Below, piece by piece: positions 1-8,773 of a DNA stretch of 64,000 nucleotides. Every line of letters begins with the position of its first letter. Position 1 is the stretch's first letter. A program made the translations under genes and the position numbers. This DNA comes from CAYRWR01 sp964428015 (GTDB lineage: Bacteria; Spirochaetota; Brevinematia; Brevinematales; CAYRWR01): assembly GCA_964428015.1 (NCBI GenBank), contig CAYRWR010000010.1, positions 1 to 64,000 on the forward strand. Reading direction: 5' to 3'. The notes beneath the pieces were generated by a model. The model was given only the letters and a program-made list of their open reading frames with translations, made no database searches and had not been told where the DNA came from.

Positions 1-350
1 GAAAACGGTGTTAAATACCAAGTGGCTTGACTTTTATCATAGACGTTTCTTTTTGAGCGCCAGCAAAAAGAAATGCCGCCCCCGACTCCGTTCGGCCAAC
101 GGAAAAAGTCTTCCCCGACAAGGAGCATTATTAACACCCTGCGAAGCGAACGCCGTTTGGCCCACAAAACCAGTCCTCCCCGACCAGGTGTCCATGGATT
201 ACAAGGAGATCCTTCACTTCGCTACCCTATCGCTTCCTCATTACCAGCACTCCATTCAGAATGACGACTATGACTTAAAATACAAGCCACCCCCTCAATT
301 CCCCCCAGGTAAAATACCCTCTACTTTTACCCGGCGATAAATCGCCAAAC
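1..350. other. Intergenic region without a recognisable gene
   Basis: No convincing coding region is seen. Open frames here have odd composition, rich in Pro and Arg, with no ribosome binding site and no family resemblance. The stretch contains two imperfect copies of a 35-base unit (89-123 and 154-188). It ends just upstream of the tRNA-Val promoter. It may be a decayed element or non-coding DNA. Confidence 0.6.
89..188. repeat. Two imperfect copies of a 35-nt unit
   Basis: Positions 89-123 and 154-188 align without gaps at about 27 of 35 positions. Both contain CGTT, GGCC and a shared TCCCCGAC core followed by AGG. The copies are in direct orientation, 65 nt start to start. The function is unknown. 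Confidence 0.55.
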
Positions 351-379
351 TTGACTTTCCCATAAAAAAAGATTAAAAT
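351..379 (+). promoter_or_regulatory. Sigma70-like promoter of tRNA-Val
   Basis: TTGACT (351-356), a 17-base spacer and TAAAAT (374-379) lie 22 bases upstream of the mature tRNA start. This is a near-consensus housekeeping promoter. Confidence 0.75.
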
Positions 380-401
380 ATTGTCCGTTTTGTGAAGAAA
401 A

Positions 402-475
402 GGGCGATTAGCTCAGTTGGTTAGAGCACCTGCCTTACAAGCAGGGGGTCATAGGTTCGATCCCTATATCGCCCA
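402..475 (+). tRNA. tRNA-Val (anticodon UAC)
   Basis: A full cloverleaf can be drawn. The acceptor stem pairs GGGCGAT with ATCGCCC. The anticodon stem CCTGC/GCAGG encloses the loop CTTACAA, giving anticodon TAC, and the T arm contains TTCGATC. The discriminator base is A, and the CCA end is not encoded. The gene has its own promoter upstream and a rho-independent terminator directly downstream. Confidence 0.96.
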
Positions 476-479
476 CAGG

Positions 480-505
480 CCACCGGATTTTCCGGTGGTT
501 TTTTT
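480..505 (+). terminator. Rho-independent terminator after tRNA-Val
   Basis: CCACCGG and CCGGTGG form a 7-bp GC-rich stem followed by seven T (499-505). It lies between the tRNA and the convergent ABC ATPase gene. Confidence 0.85.
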
Positions 506-1568
506 ATGCCCAGAGATTGTAGACACGGTCCCCATCGGCATCAAACCAGCTGGCCTGACTCAAGGGCATGTACAGAGTAGCAATGCTGAATTTTTCGATT
601 TCATAGTCCCAGGCTGTTACGACTCCGAACAGCCGGTCCAGATACTCGATATATACGATCTTAAGATGTTCATTGAGGTGGTTTTCGATGGCCGCGACCT
701 CCCCCTGCAGGGCCAGGTGGTCTTCCGTGGGCGGGGTGAGCAGACACTGGTCCGGCCTGATGGTGAGAGCCAGGTGGAATCTCCCTCCGCTCAGAACAGA
801 GACCTCCTCCGCGCTGAGGTAGCTGGTGCTGTGTTCCCCCATGAACAGGCTCACAAAATATCGCTTGGGGTCGTCATAGAGCTCTTTATAGGTACCCACC
901 TGCTCCACTCTGCCCTGGTACATCACGGCAATGCGGTCAGCCACTTCGGCTATCTCCAGCTGGTTGTGAGATACATAGATGGCGGTGATATGGTTATCCT
1001 TGAGCAGTTTACGGATGGAGTGGCGCAGGCTGAAGCGCAGCTGTTCGTCCACATTGGACAGGGGCTCATCCAGCAGGACCACGGAGGGGAGTACGGCTAT
1101 GGCTTTGCCGATAGCTACTCGCTGCTTTTCTCCCCCCGAGATAGAGCGGGGACGGCGTTCCAGTATCTTGTCCCGGTCCAGGTCCAGCAGAGCCGCGATC
1201 TCGTCTACCCGGGCCTGGGGGTGGGCTTTGTAAGTCTCATTTTTGAAAAGGGGAAAGCGGATATTGCCCCGTCCTGTCATATGAGGATAGAGTGCGTAAT
1301 CCTGGAATACCATGGACATACCTCGGTTACTGGGGTGCAGATCGTCCAGAGGCTCTTCATCCCGGGTAATGGTCCCCTCATAGGGACGGATCAGCCCGGC
1401 TATGGCTTTGAGCAGGACCGTCTTGCCGCATCCGGTAGGCCCCACTATACCCAGAATCTCTCCCCGGTCCAGTCCCAGATTGACATCTTCGACCAGTATC
1501 CGGTCACCGGCTTTGGGGTCCAGGCTGGACAGTGGCACTGAGAGGCCTCTGATATCAAAATATTTCAT
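504..1568 (-). CDS. ABC transporter ATP-binding protein, UgpC/MalK-like
   Basis: This 354-residue protein is an ABC ATPase that would power import across the inner membrane. Visible motifs are Walker A GPTGCGKT (about residues 43-50), a Q-loop FQDYALYPH, a signature ISGGE in place of LSGGQ, Walker B VVLLDEP, and an H-loop in YVSHN. A C-terminal extension of about 120 residues resembles the regulatory OB fold of MalK/UgpC proteins. No permease or binding protein is adjacent. Its ATG overlaps the mgtE stop codon (ATGA, 1565-1568), so it is probably translationally coupled to mgtE. The substrate cannot be read from the sequence. Confidence 0.88.
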   Translation of the reverse strand: MKYFDIRGLSVPLSSLDPKAGDRILVEDVNLGLDRGEILGIVGPTGCGKTVLLKAIAGLIRPYEGTITRDEEPLDDLHPSNRGMSMVFQDYALYPHMTGRGNIRFPLFKNETYKAHPQARVDEIAALLDLDRDKILERRPRSISGGEKQRVAIGKAIAVLPSVVLLDEPLSNVDEQLRFSLRHSIRKLLKDNHITAIYVSHNQLEIAEVADRIAVMYQGRVEQVGTYKELYDDPKRYFVSLFMGEHSTSYLSAEEVSVLSGGRFHLALTIRPDQCLLTPPTEDHLALQGEVAAIENHLNEHLKIVYIEYLDRLFGVVTAWDYEIEKFSIATLYMPLSQASWFDADGDRVYNLWA

Positions 1569-2989
1569 GTGAGTTTACCCAGCACCATCTTGGCGATCTC
1601 AAAGTACAGCACCAGTCCCCCCACATCTGTCAGTGTGGTGATGAGAGGGCTGGAGACCAGGGCTGGGTCAATACCTATACGCTTGATGACTAAAGGCAAT
1701 ATGGCACCCAGAAAATTAGCGGTAGTCACAATGGCAGCCAGGGCCAGGGTTACTACCCACTTGACCTCATGGCCCGCTCCGAACATCAGGATGCGCACCA
1801 GGAGAAACAGTCCCATGATGGCTCCCATCATCAGCCCCATGCCCAGAGAACGGAACACCAGACGCCAGGTGTCCTTGCGGGTGATTTCTCCGGTAGCCAG
1901 ACCCCGGATGACCAGGATGGAGCTCTGACTGCCGATATTGCCGCCTACTCCCACCAGAATGGTGAAAAATAAAGATAAGGGATAAAACCACTTTGGGGTA
2001 ATGGCATGAGAGTATCCTTTGATGATATCCTGGGAAAAGGAAGCTATAAATAATAAAATCACGATCCAGATAGACCGGTTGAGTACCAGTTTAAAGAAAC
2101 TGCTGGACAGGTAACCTTCGTCAGTAGGCGCAATACCGGCGATCAGCTGGAAGTCTTCGGTATTTTCTTCTTCCAGTACATCGAAGACATCGTCCACCGT
2201 GACGATACCCACCAGCCGTTCCTGGTTATCCACCACCGGTACCGCCAAAAAGTCATATTTCTTGATCACATGAATGACTTCCTGCTGGTCCATGGAGGTA
2301 TGTACTGAGACCGGGTCGGGATCCATCAGGGTATCGATACGGGCATCTTCGTCGCCCAGTATGAGGTCACGCAGACTGACCACCCCGGTGAGAATCCCGG
2401 CATGGTTGGTCACATAACAGGTATAAATGGTTTCTTTGGAAGGAGCGTCTTTTTTTACCTTTTGCAGGGCGGCTTCGACCGTCATATCTTCCTGCAGATC
2501 CACAAATTCTGTGGTCATGATACGGCCGGCCGTCTCTTCTTCATAATTCATGAGCTGGTTGGCGATAGCCCTTTCTTCCGGGGAGAGCAGTTTGATGAGA
2601 CGCTTCACCAGCATGGGAGGCATGTCCTCAAACAGCTCGGTACGGTCGTCAGGCTCCATATTTTCCACCAGGTCTTTGACTTCCTTGATGGTAAAAGTAC
2701 GCAGTAATTCTTCCTGGTCGGAGACTTCAAACTTGGTGAACACTTCGATGGCGGTTTCCTGAGGCAGGATACGGAAGGCAATACTGCGTGAAGCCGCCGG
2801 CAAAAGGGAGATGACCCGGGCGATGTCCATTTCTTCCAGTTTGAGCAGGAGATTTCGGGCTTCCTTGAGCTTGTAGCCCTTGATCAGGTCGGTAAGAAAA
2901 TTGCAGGTAACATCCAGCATGCGCTCATAGTCACGGCTCAACTTGCTGGGATCGAGGAGAGAATCAGGATTGCGGTTGTCCTGCGCCAT
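1565..2989 (-). CDS. mgtE: Magnesium transporter MgtE
   Basis: This 474-residue protein is a Mg2+ channel/transporter of the inner membrane. In order it shows an N-terminal helical MgtE_N domain, a pair of CBS domains (about residues 135-260) that sense cytosolic Mg2+, and a five-helix membrane domain in the last 190 residues. The membrane domain contains the family motif GGNIGSQ and the pore Asp region TTLTDVGG. The start at 2989 (MAQDNRN) is preferred over an in-frame ATG 45 bases upstream, because GGGG lies about 8 bases ahead and the first 15 residues of the longer frame look untranslated. A minus-strand TATAAT at 3020-3015 would leave a leader too short for an M-box riboswitch. It is co-transcribed with the downstream ABC ATPase. 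Confidence 0.95.
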   Translation of the reverse strand: MAQDNRNPDSLLDPSKLSRDYERMLDVTCNFLTDLIKGYKLKEARNLLLKLEEMDIARVISLLPAASRSIAFRILPQETAIEVFTKFEVSDQEELLRTFTIKEVKDLVENMEPDDRTELFEDMPPMLVKRLIKLLSPEERAIANQLMNYEEETAGRIMTTEFVDLQEDMTVEAALQKVKKDAPSKETIYTCYVTNHAGILTGVVSLRDLILGDEDARIDTLMDPDPVSVHTSMDQQEVIHVIKKYDFLAVPVVDNQERLVGIVTVDDVFDVLEEENTEDFQLIAGIAPTDEGYLSSSFFKLVLNRSIWIVILLFIASFSQDIIKGYSHAITPKWFYPLSLFFTILVGVGGNIGSQSSILVIRGLATGEITRKDTWRLVFRSLGMGLMMGAIMGLFLLVRILMFGAGHEVKWVVTLALAAIVTTANFLGAILPLVIKRIGIDPALVSSPLITTLTDVGGLVLYFEIAKMVLGKLT

Positions 2990-3110
2990 ATAAATACCCC
3001 AAAATGATACTTTTATTATAAATCCAAAGCCCATAAAATACCAGCGAAATTTTTCAGAGAAAAATGGAAAAATTGTTACCCTTTTACTTCCAATTCGTAG
3101 GACAAGAGAC

Positions 3111-3116
3111 TATAAT
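3111..3116 (+). promoter_or_regulatory. Probable -10 box of the VWA gene
   Basis: A perfect TATAAT lies 25 bases upstream of the start codon, followed by AAAGGAG as the ribosome binding site. The -35 region is weak. Confidence 0.5.
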
Positions 3117-3140
3117 ACGCAAAAGGCAAAGGAGTATCAT

Positions 3141-4445
3141 ATGAAAAAATTAGCTTTAATGACCCTGTTTTCCCTGATGATGAGCCAGGGCTTCACTGCC
3201 CAGGGACTGAATCTGGAAGTAATCCCAGGCAATACCGTGATCTCCAGCGGGGGCGGAAAAGCCTATGTGCTGGTACGATTGACCGGGGAAAAGACCCAGC
3301 TGGAAGAACGCAGCCCTCTCAATCTTAGCCTGGTCATAGACCGGTCCGGCTCTATGGCGGGCAATAAAATCAAGTATGTAAAAAAGGCTGCCATCGATGC
3401 CATTAACCTGCTGGATGAGCAGAAGGATATCGTGAGTCTGGTCATCTATGATGATGAGATCAATGTCCTGTATCCCGCCCAGACAGTAAACAAAAACCGT
3501 CTCAAATCCCTTATCGAAGAGATCACCGACCGCGGCTCTACTGCCCTGCATGGCGGTATGATGGAAGGGGTGAGCCAGGCTGAAAAAAAGAAAAAAGGCG
3601 ACTATATCACCCGGGTCCTGCTGCTCTCCGATGGACTTGCCAATGTGGGTCAAGTAGATCCCGAGTTTATAGCAACCGATGCCCGGAAATCCTTTGAAAA
3701 AGGCGTCAGCATCACTACCCTGGGGGTGGGAGCCGACTATAATGAAAATCTAATGGTAAGTATAGCCAAGAACGCCCACGGTAATTATTACTTTATAGAA
3801 AGCCCGGCTCAGATAGAAAAAATCTTCAATAAAGAATTTTCCAGCCTGCTCAGCGTGGTGGCCAAGGATATCCGCATCCGTCTGACCCCTTTGTCCAAAA
3901 CTACAATCAAGGGCGCCATAGGGTATGAATTGAATGGACAGGAAATTCAGGCCTATAATATCTACTCAGGCGGTGACTCCTTCTTCCTCCTGGAACTGGA
4001 CGTCCCCCGCATCACTGCCGGATCAAAATCCGAAGTCTTCAAAGTCGACGTAGACTATTTTGACGTGGCGCTGAATAAAGCTCAGACCCTGAGTAAGACT
4101 CTGAGCCTGGGAGGCGTGCAGGACAAGCCGGAAGAGCTGGTGAATCTGGATGTATTTAAAGCCTATGTGGATCTGAAAATGGCAGAACACCTGGAACAGA
4201 TCACCAAATATCTGGATCAGCGTAAAAACGAAGACGCTAAAAAATATGCCCGTCAGCAAATCGATTTCCTCAGGAATGCCCAGAAGACTCTAAAAAGTCC
4301 CAAAGTAGACCAGGATATTGCCACTCTGGAAGCTCAGGTCAAAAAGATTGAAGCACTGGGTAACCGCTCCTATCAGGAAAGTGAAGAAGGCAAAGTTCTG
4401 AAAAAAGCTATGCAGCAGCAGAGTTTCGATCAGATGTCAAAGTAA
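3141..4445 (+). CDS. Exported von Willebrand factor A domain protein
   Basis: This 434-residue protein begins with a signal peptide (about residues 1-20). It then has a VWA domain (about 55-245) with an intact MIDAS motif, DRSGSM, and later Thr and Asp ligand positions (DRGSTAL and LLSDG). The middle is a beta-rich segment, and the last 90 residues are charged and helical, likely a coiled coil. VWA proteins of this kind (YfbK/batA-like) usually mediate metal-dependent protein interactions in the periplasm. AAAGGAG precedes the ATG and a strong terminator follows, so it looks monocistronic. The partner is unknown. Confidence 0.85.
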   Translation: MKKLALMTLFSLMMSQGFTAQGLNLEVIPGNTVISSGGGKAYVLVRLTGEKTQLEERSPLNLSLVIDRSGSMAGNKIKYVKKAAIDAINLLDEQKDIVSLVIYDDEINVLYPAQTVNKNRLKSLIEEITDRGSTALHGGMMEGVSQAEKKKKGDYITRVLLLSDGLANVGQVDPEFIATDARKSFEKGVSITTLGVGADYNENLMVSIAKNAHGNYYFIESPAQIEKIFNKEFSSLLSVVAKDIRIRLTPLSKTTIKGAIGYELNGQEIQAYNIYSGGDSFFLLELDVPRITAGSKSEVFKVDVDYFDVALNKAQTLSKTLSLGGVQDKPEELVNLDVFKAYVDLKMAEHLEQITKYLDQRKNEDAKKYARQQIDFLRNAQKTLKSPKVDQDIATLEAQVKKIEALGNRSYQESEEGKVLKKAMQQQSFDQMSK

Positions 4446-4479
4446 GTCTCTAAGTCAAAAACCTAAAGTCGAAAGAAAG

Positions 4480-4511
4480 GGCTCCCGCGTTATACCGGGA
4501 GCCTTTTTTTT
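4480..4511 (+). terminator. Rho-independent terminator after the VWA gene
   Basis: GGCTCCCG and CGGGAGCC form an 8-bp stem around an 8-base loop, followed by eight T. Confidence 0.92.
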
Positions 4512-4545
4512 ATATTACCCCTACTGGATAAACTGGATTCAGCTA

Positions 4546-4574
4546 TTGCAATATCCGGCGGTCAATGCTACAAT
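4546..4574 (+). promoter_or_regulatory. Sigma70-like promoter of metF-pyrC
   Basis: TTGCAA (4546-4551), a 17-base spacer and TACAAT (4569-4574). The leader to the metF ATG is about 55 bases. Confidence 0.65.
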
Positions 4575-4634
4575 TTATCCATATAACTACTGCCGTTTTG
4601 TACGGTAAATTTCTGCCGGAGTCTACCCCAGACC

Positions 4635-5504
4635 ATGAAGATAGATCAGATACTGTCACGTACTCCACAGGGTGTGGCATTTGAGTTCTTCCCTCCCAAG
4701 ACGGACGAGGGTGAAGAAAACCTCTTCCAGAGGATAAAAGAGCTGGACCCCACTCATCCCCGCTATGTCTCTGTGACCTACGGCGCGGGGGGCAGCTCCC
4801 GTGACCGCACGCAGCGACTGGTGAAACGGATCGCCCGGGAATGTGACCTCAATGTGATGGCGCATCTGGCGGTAGTAGGCCAGAAAAAAGAGGAAATCAG
4901 CGATATCCTCAGGGATTATCGTGAAGCAGGTATAGACAACATCATGGCCCTACGTGGTGACACCCCCCGGGGGACCACTATCCGTCCTGAGGATGGCGAC
5001 TTTCCCCACGCGGACAGTCTGGTGGAGTTTATCCGTGACCTGCACCAGGAGCATTTCTGCATTGGGGTGGCTGCTTTTCCTGAAATGCATCCGGAGAGCC
5101 CGGATCTGGATAGCGATATCCGAAATCTCAAGCTCAAATTGGACGCGGGCGCGGATTTCGCGGTGTCCCAGATGTTTTTTGATAACAGCTATTTTTACAG
5201 GCTGATAGACCGGTCCCGCGCGGCAGATATCAGTCAGACCATACTGCCCGGGATAATGCCTATCAGCAGTTTCAGCCAGATAAAGACTTTTGCTGAACTG
5301 TCGGGAGCTTTTATGCCTCCGGACCTGGTCAGTAAAATGGAAAAACATTCCGGTGATGAAGCCGCAGTCTATGAGCTGGGACTGGGACACGTTATCAAAC
5401 AATGTGAAGATCTGATCAGAAATGGTTTTCATTTCCTGCATTTCTTCACTCTGAATAAATCCCAGGCCAGCATGGATATCATACGTCACCTGGGCCTGGA
5501 TTAG
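4635..5504 (+). CDS. metF: Methylenetetrahydrofolate reductase
   Basis: This 289-residue flavoprotein reduces 5,10-methylene-THF to 5-methyl-THF, supplying methyl groups for methionine synthesis. The MTHFR barrel is complete. It has the N-terminal EFFPPK motif with the catalytic Glu, VTYGAGGS, NIMALRGD and the QMFFDN strand. Its length matches bacterial MetF. It lies 9 bases ahead of pyrC, so the two are co-transcribed from the promoter at 4546. The one-carbon theme recurs in this window with glyA under a ZTP riboswitch. Confidence 0.96.
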   Translation: MKIDQILSRTPQGVAFEFFPPKTDEGEENLFQRIKELDPTHPRYVSVTYGAGGSSRDRTQRLVKRIARECDLNVMAHLAVVGQKKEEISDILRDYREAGIDNIMALRGDTPRGTTIRPEDGDFPHADSLVEFIRDLHQEHFCIGVAAFPEMHPESPDLDSDIRNLKLKLDAGADFAVSQMFFDNSYFYRLIDRSRAADISQTILPGIMPISSFSQIKTFAELSGAFMPPDLVSKMEKHSGDEAAVYELGLGHVIKQCEDLIRNGFHFLHFFTLNKSQASMDIIRHLGLD

Positions 5505-5513
5505 GAGGGTGCT

Positions 5514-6791
5514 ATGATCATACGCCATGGCCGTCTCTATGACTACAAGTCCCACATCAATGGAGAGATACTGGATATCCGTACCGAAGGGGACCGGATC
5601 ATTGAGATCGCTCCGGATATTGACCCTTCGGGTGAGCAGGTCATTGATGCCGACGGCCTGGTAGTGGTACCCGGCCTGGTGGATATGCATGTCCATCTCC
5701 GCGTACCCGGACAGGAGCACAAAGAGACCCTCGCGACCGGTACAGCTGCCGCAGCCCGGGGTGGTATCACCACAGCCCTGGCCATGCCCAATACCAATCC
5801 CCCTATAGATGACCCCCATAGCATCAGAGAACTCAATCGTCAACTGCATAAAGAAGCTCTGATTGACGTGAAGATCAGCTCCTGTATGACGGTAGGCCGG
5901 GCCGGTAAAAAAGCGGTCAATCTGGGAGAGAATCTCAAGGCTGGCTGTGCTGCCTTTACTGATGACGGCAGCGGTATTCAGGAAGAAGAACTCATGATGG
6001 AGATCTGCCAGCAGGCTAAAAAGCACGCCGCGGTGCTGATCGAGCACCCTGAAGCGGAATTTCTATCTAAAAACAGACCTATCAGCTACGGCAAACTGGA
6101 ACACATCCTGGATATGCTGGGACAACCCGCCGAGGCAGAGACCCTGGACATCCTAAAATTCGGCACTATTGCCGGGTATGTGGGTACCCGCATTCACTTC
6201 ACCCACATCTCTACTCATAAATCTATCGAAGCGGTGCGCATGCTCAAGCGTATCTATCCCGGCCTGATCACAGCTGACAGCACACCCCACCATCTGATCC
6301 TGTCCGAAGACAATAACCTCATACCTGATACCAATAAAAAGATGAACCCTCCCTTGCGCCCCGAGACTGACCGGGTAGCCATTGAGCGGGCCCTGGTATT
6401 CGGCACTATCGATGCCATTGCCACCGACCATGCACCCCATAGTGAAGAAGAAAAAAAATCAGATTTTGCCCACGCGCCCTTCGGCGTTATCGGGCTGGAG
6501 ACACTGTTATCCTCGACCTTTACCCACCTGCCCTGGCTGGATCGTACTACCATGATGGACTGGGTCAAGCTGGTCAGCTACAATCCCGCCCACATATTAG
6601 GACTGCATGATGTGGGTGCCATTGTGCCGGGACGCCGCGCGGACATTGTCCTGTTTGACCCCGAGGAGAGCTTTGAGGTCAAGGTGGAGCAATTCGCTTC
6701 CAAATCCCATAATTCCGCCTTTTTGGGCCGCACCTTCCAGGGTGTAGTCAAAAAGACCATTTGCCGGGGAAAACTGGTATATGAAGAGTAA
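5514..6791 (+). CDS. pyrC: Dihydroorotase
   Basis: This 425-residue enzyme interconverts N-carbamoyl-aspartate and dihydroorotate in pyrimidine biosynthesis. It belongs to the amidohydrolase superfamily, class I. The metal-binding DMHVHLR motif is near residue 60, the DDGSG and IEHPEAE segments follow, and ATDHAPHS near residue 305 carries the catalytic Asp. AGGAGG sits just ahead of the ATG. The 3' end overlaps the start of the following permease by 11 bases. Confidence 0.95.
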   Translation: MIIRHGRLYDYKSHINGEILDIRTEGDRIIEIAPDIDPSGEQVIDADGLVVVPGLVDMHVHLRVPGQEHKETLATGTAAAARGGITTALAMPNTNPPIDDPHSIRELNRQLHKEALIDVKISSCMTVGRAGKKAVNLGENLKAGCAAFTDDGSGIQEEELMMEICQQAKKHAAVLIEHPEAEFLSKNRPISYGKLEHILDMLGQPAEAETLDILKFGTIAGYVGTRIHFTHISTHKSIEAVRMLKRIYPGLITADSTPHHLILSEDNNLIPDTNKKMNPPLRPETDRVAIERALVFGTIDAIATDHAPHSEEEKKSDFAHAPFGVIGLETLLSSTFTHLPWLDRTTMMDWVKLVSYNPAHILGLHDVGAIVPGRRADIVLFDPEESFEVKVEQFASKSHNSAFLGRTFQGVVKKTICRGKLVYEE

Positions 6792-7782
6792 GCCGCAGAA
6801 ATACCAGAGCTTCTGGCAGATATTCAGTTATCGATTTAAACGAAATCCCCTGGGTATGATCAGTCTGAGTATGATCCTGCTGCTGGTGCTGATTGGTCTC
6901 CTGGCCCCGGTGATCGCCAATGACCGGCCTGTGATCATGAAATACCAGGGCCGCGTCTATTTTACGGGGTTGCGCGAATATCCTCAATTCCGGGCTGTAG
7001 AGTGGATGAAAAACGACCTGCCTCTGCAGTGGGCCATCTATCCCCTGGTGCGCCAGAGCCCCACTCATTCCCAGCTCAGTGAGCGCCTGGAGCCGCCTTC
7101 AGCACGGCACTGGTTCGGCACTGATGATAAAGGTATGGACGTCTTTGCCCGCATAATCTGGGGTACCCGGGTATCCATCTCCATCGGGATTGTCTCCGCC
7201 CTGATCGTACTGGTTATAGGTACCCTCATGGGAGCATTAGCAGGTTACTTTGGAGGCAGGGTGGACATTATCATATCCCGTTTTATCGAGATCATGATGT
7301 GCTTTCCCACCTTCTTCCTGATACTGGCTGTTTTAGCCTTTCTGCCGCCGAATATTTTCAATATCATGATAGTGATCGGCCTCACCGGCTGGACAGGCAT
7401 CGCCCGCCTGGTAAGGGGAGAGGTACTCAAGGTACGGACCCTGGACTATGTCAAGGCAGCCCGCATCAACGGTATCCCCGACCACAGGATCATCCTGTCC
7501 CACGTCCTGCCTAATGCTATCATGCCCGCCCTGATCTCGGCTACCTTTCAGGTGTCGGGAGCCATCCTGATCGAATCTTCTCTGAGCTTCCTGGGATTTG
7601 GTGTACAGCCGCCCCAGCCTACCTGGGGAGCTATCATCCAGTCGGCTCAGCGCTATGTGCAGACCGACGTCGGCATGTGGCTGGTATGGGCCCCGGGCAT
7701 TGCCATTTTCCTCACCGCCCTGGCTTATATCCTGCTGGGTGAAGCTATCCGCGACGCCGCTGACCCCAAATTTATTGAGTAG
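6781..7782 (+). CDS. ABC transporter permease, OppC/DppC family
   Basis: This 333-residue inner membrane protein has an N-terminal helix followed by a long periplasmic loop, then five more helices. The conserved cytoplasmic EAA-type loop reads KAARINGIPDHRIILSHVLPN-like near residue 225, and the GAILIESSLSFLGFG segment is typical of DppC/OppC. It starts inside the pyrC stop region (11-base overlap), so it is translated from the same mRNA. No OppB-type partner, ATPase or binding protein is adjacent. The substrate is probably a peptide or a small molecule such as nickel, but that is inferred from the family. Confidence 0.9.
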   Translation: MKSKPQKYQSFWQIFSYRFKRNPLGMISLSMILLLVLIGLLAPVIANDRPVIMKYQGRVYFTGLREYPQFRAVEWMKNDLPLQWAIYPLVRQSPTHSQLSERLEPPSARHWFGTDDKGMDVFARIIWGTRVSISIGIVSALIVLVIGTLMGALAGYFGGRVDIIISRFIEIMMCFPTFFLILAVLAFLPPNIFNIMIVIGLTGWTGIARLVRGEVLKVRTLDYVKAARINGIPDHRIILSHVLPNAIMPALISATFQVSGAILIESSLSFLGFGVQPPQPTWGAIIQSAQRYVQTDVGMWLVWAPGIAIFLTALAYILLGEAIRDAADPKFIE

Positions 7783-7802
7783 ATGATTTTGGGGTTTTCT
7801 TC

Positions 7803-7831
7803 TCTCACAAAGGCACGAAGACACAAAGAAA
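7803..7831 (+). repeat. Left repeat of the first AT-rich cassette
   Basis: This unit agrees with 13283-13310 at about 24 of 28 positions. Both begin TCTCACA, end CACAAAGAA and show an internal 8-9 base periodicity of AAGGCAC-like units. Confidence 0.65.
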
Positions 7832-7854
7832 AGTTCAATAATTTTCGTAAGTAT

Positions 7855-8772
7855 TTATTTTTGAGTTAAATGTTTTATGTAAGACACAGATTCTTTTCTG
7901 ATTGTGGAATTTGTACTATTGGTTAGCTCCGAAAAAGTTTCAAGAGCTAGTTTTTTATAATATTCCCGTTGCTCATCTTTCATCTTATGAACCTCGGTTA
8001 AATGGTGACAGTGAGAAATGTAATTATACAAGCGCGCAATGTAGTATCGAACATTTTCAATATTTGAATAATCAGGGTGATTTTGAATAAATGTGTTTAA
8101 TAATTCAACCTTTTTTATAGGAAGTTTTGCGATACCTTCATATTCAAAAGCAGCTGTCTCAATTTCAATCAAATTTAATTCAACTTCTGGTGTATAAGCA
8201 CTATCAGGGTACTTTTTTAGAAAATGGATAAAATTAGATTTGGCATCAGGATATTGCGACTTATTATCAGTCCTATAAATACTATATTCATAAAAATATT
8301 TGTAATATAAATAATAAAAATGCTCTTCCTGAACTTTTCTATTGAGAGACTGTTCTATGTTACTTAAGATTGTGTAATTTCTTGAAAGCAAATATATTTT
8401 TTTCTTGTTGTAGTAAGGGTAACTAATATTTTCAGAAATATTTGAATAAATCCAATTAAAAAGATCGTTCTTATCTTTATAGTTGATAATTCTCCATTTC
8501 TCAAGATTCTGCTGGGTGTTTTGCCACTCCACGATTACATTTGAAGCGTTGGAAAAATCAATCGCGTACCTAATTAATTCACCTGGTTGGTGGTTATAAA
8601 ATTGATATAAGAGCATACCGTTATTGGTAAAGGCGAGTGGATCCATCCTATTCTTAGTAATAGTAGTATCTATAAAATTATTGTTTGATTCATGGTTCTT
8701 GTTGCAGGAAATTAAGATTAATAGGGAAAATAAATTTGATATTATCATGAATAATTTAATTTTATTTTTCAC
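7855..8772 (-). CDS. AT-rich TPR-like lipoprotein of unknown function
   Basis: This 305-residue protein begins with a lipoprotein signal peptide ending in the lipobox LISC (Cys near residue 23), so it should be anchored in a membrane. The rest is helical. Segments such as KKYPDSAYTPEVELNL and a similar NHPDYSNIENVRYY suggest two or more TPR-like units, as in BamD/YbgF-type proteins. The start codon is GTG at 8772, with GGAGGAA 4-5 bases ahead. That ribosome binding site lies inside the flanking repeat. Base composition is far more AT-rich than the neighbouring pyrC and purB, which suggests transfer. The exact family is not recognised. Confidence 0.75.
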   Translation of the reverse strand: MKNKIKLFMIISNLFSLLILISCNKNHESNNNFIDTTITKNRMDPLAFTNNGMLLYQFYNHQPGELIRYAIDFSNASNVIVEWQNTQQNLEKWRIINYKDKNDLFNWIYSNISENISYPYYNKKKIYLLSRNYTILSNIEQSLNRKVQEEHFYYLYYKYFYEYSIYRTDNKSQYPDAKSNFIHFLKKYPDSAYTPEVELNLIEIETAAFEYEGIAKLPIKKVELLNTFIQNHPDYSNIENVRYYIARLYNYISHCHHLTEVHKMKDEQREYYKKLALETFSELTNSTNSTIRKESVSYIKHLTQK

Positions 8773-8773
8773 A

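Noticed and set aside
8..340. 110-residue open frame at the left edge
   Set aside because: It is rich in Arg and Pro, lacks a ribosome binding site and overlaps a repeated non-coding stretch.
417..1541. 374-residue frame antisense to the ABC ATPase
   Set aside because: It starts inside tRNA-Val and runs through the terminator. It is a shadow of the strongly supported ATPase.
4950..6047. 365-residue frame antisense to metF and pyrC
   Set aside because: It is a shadow of two well-supported enzymes and shows no family features.
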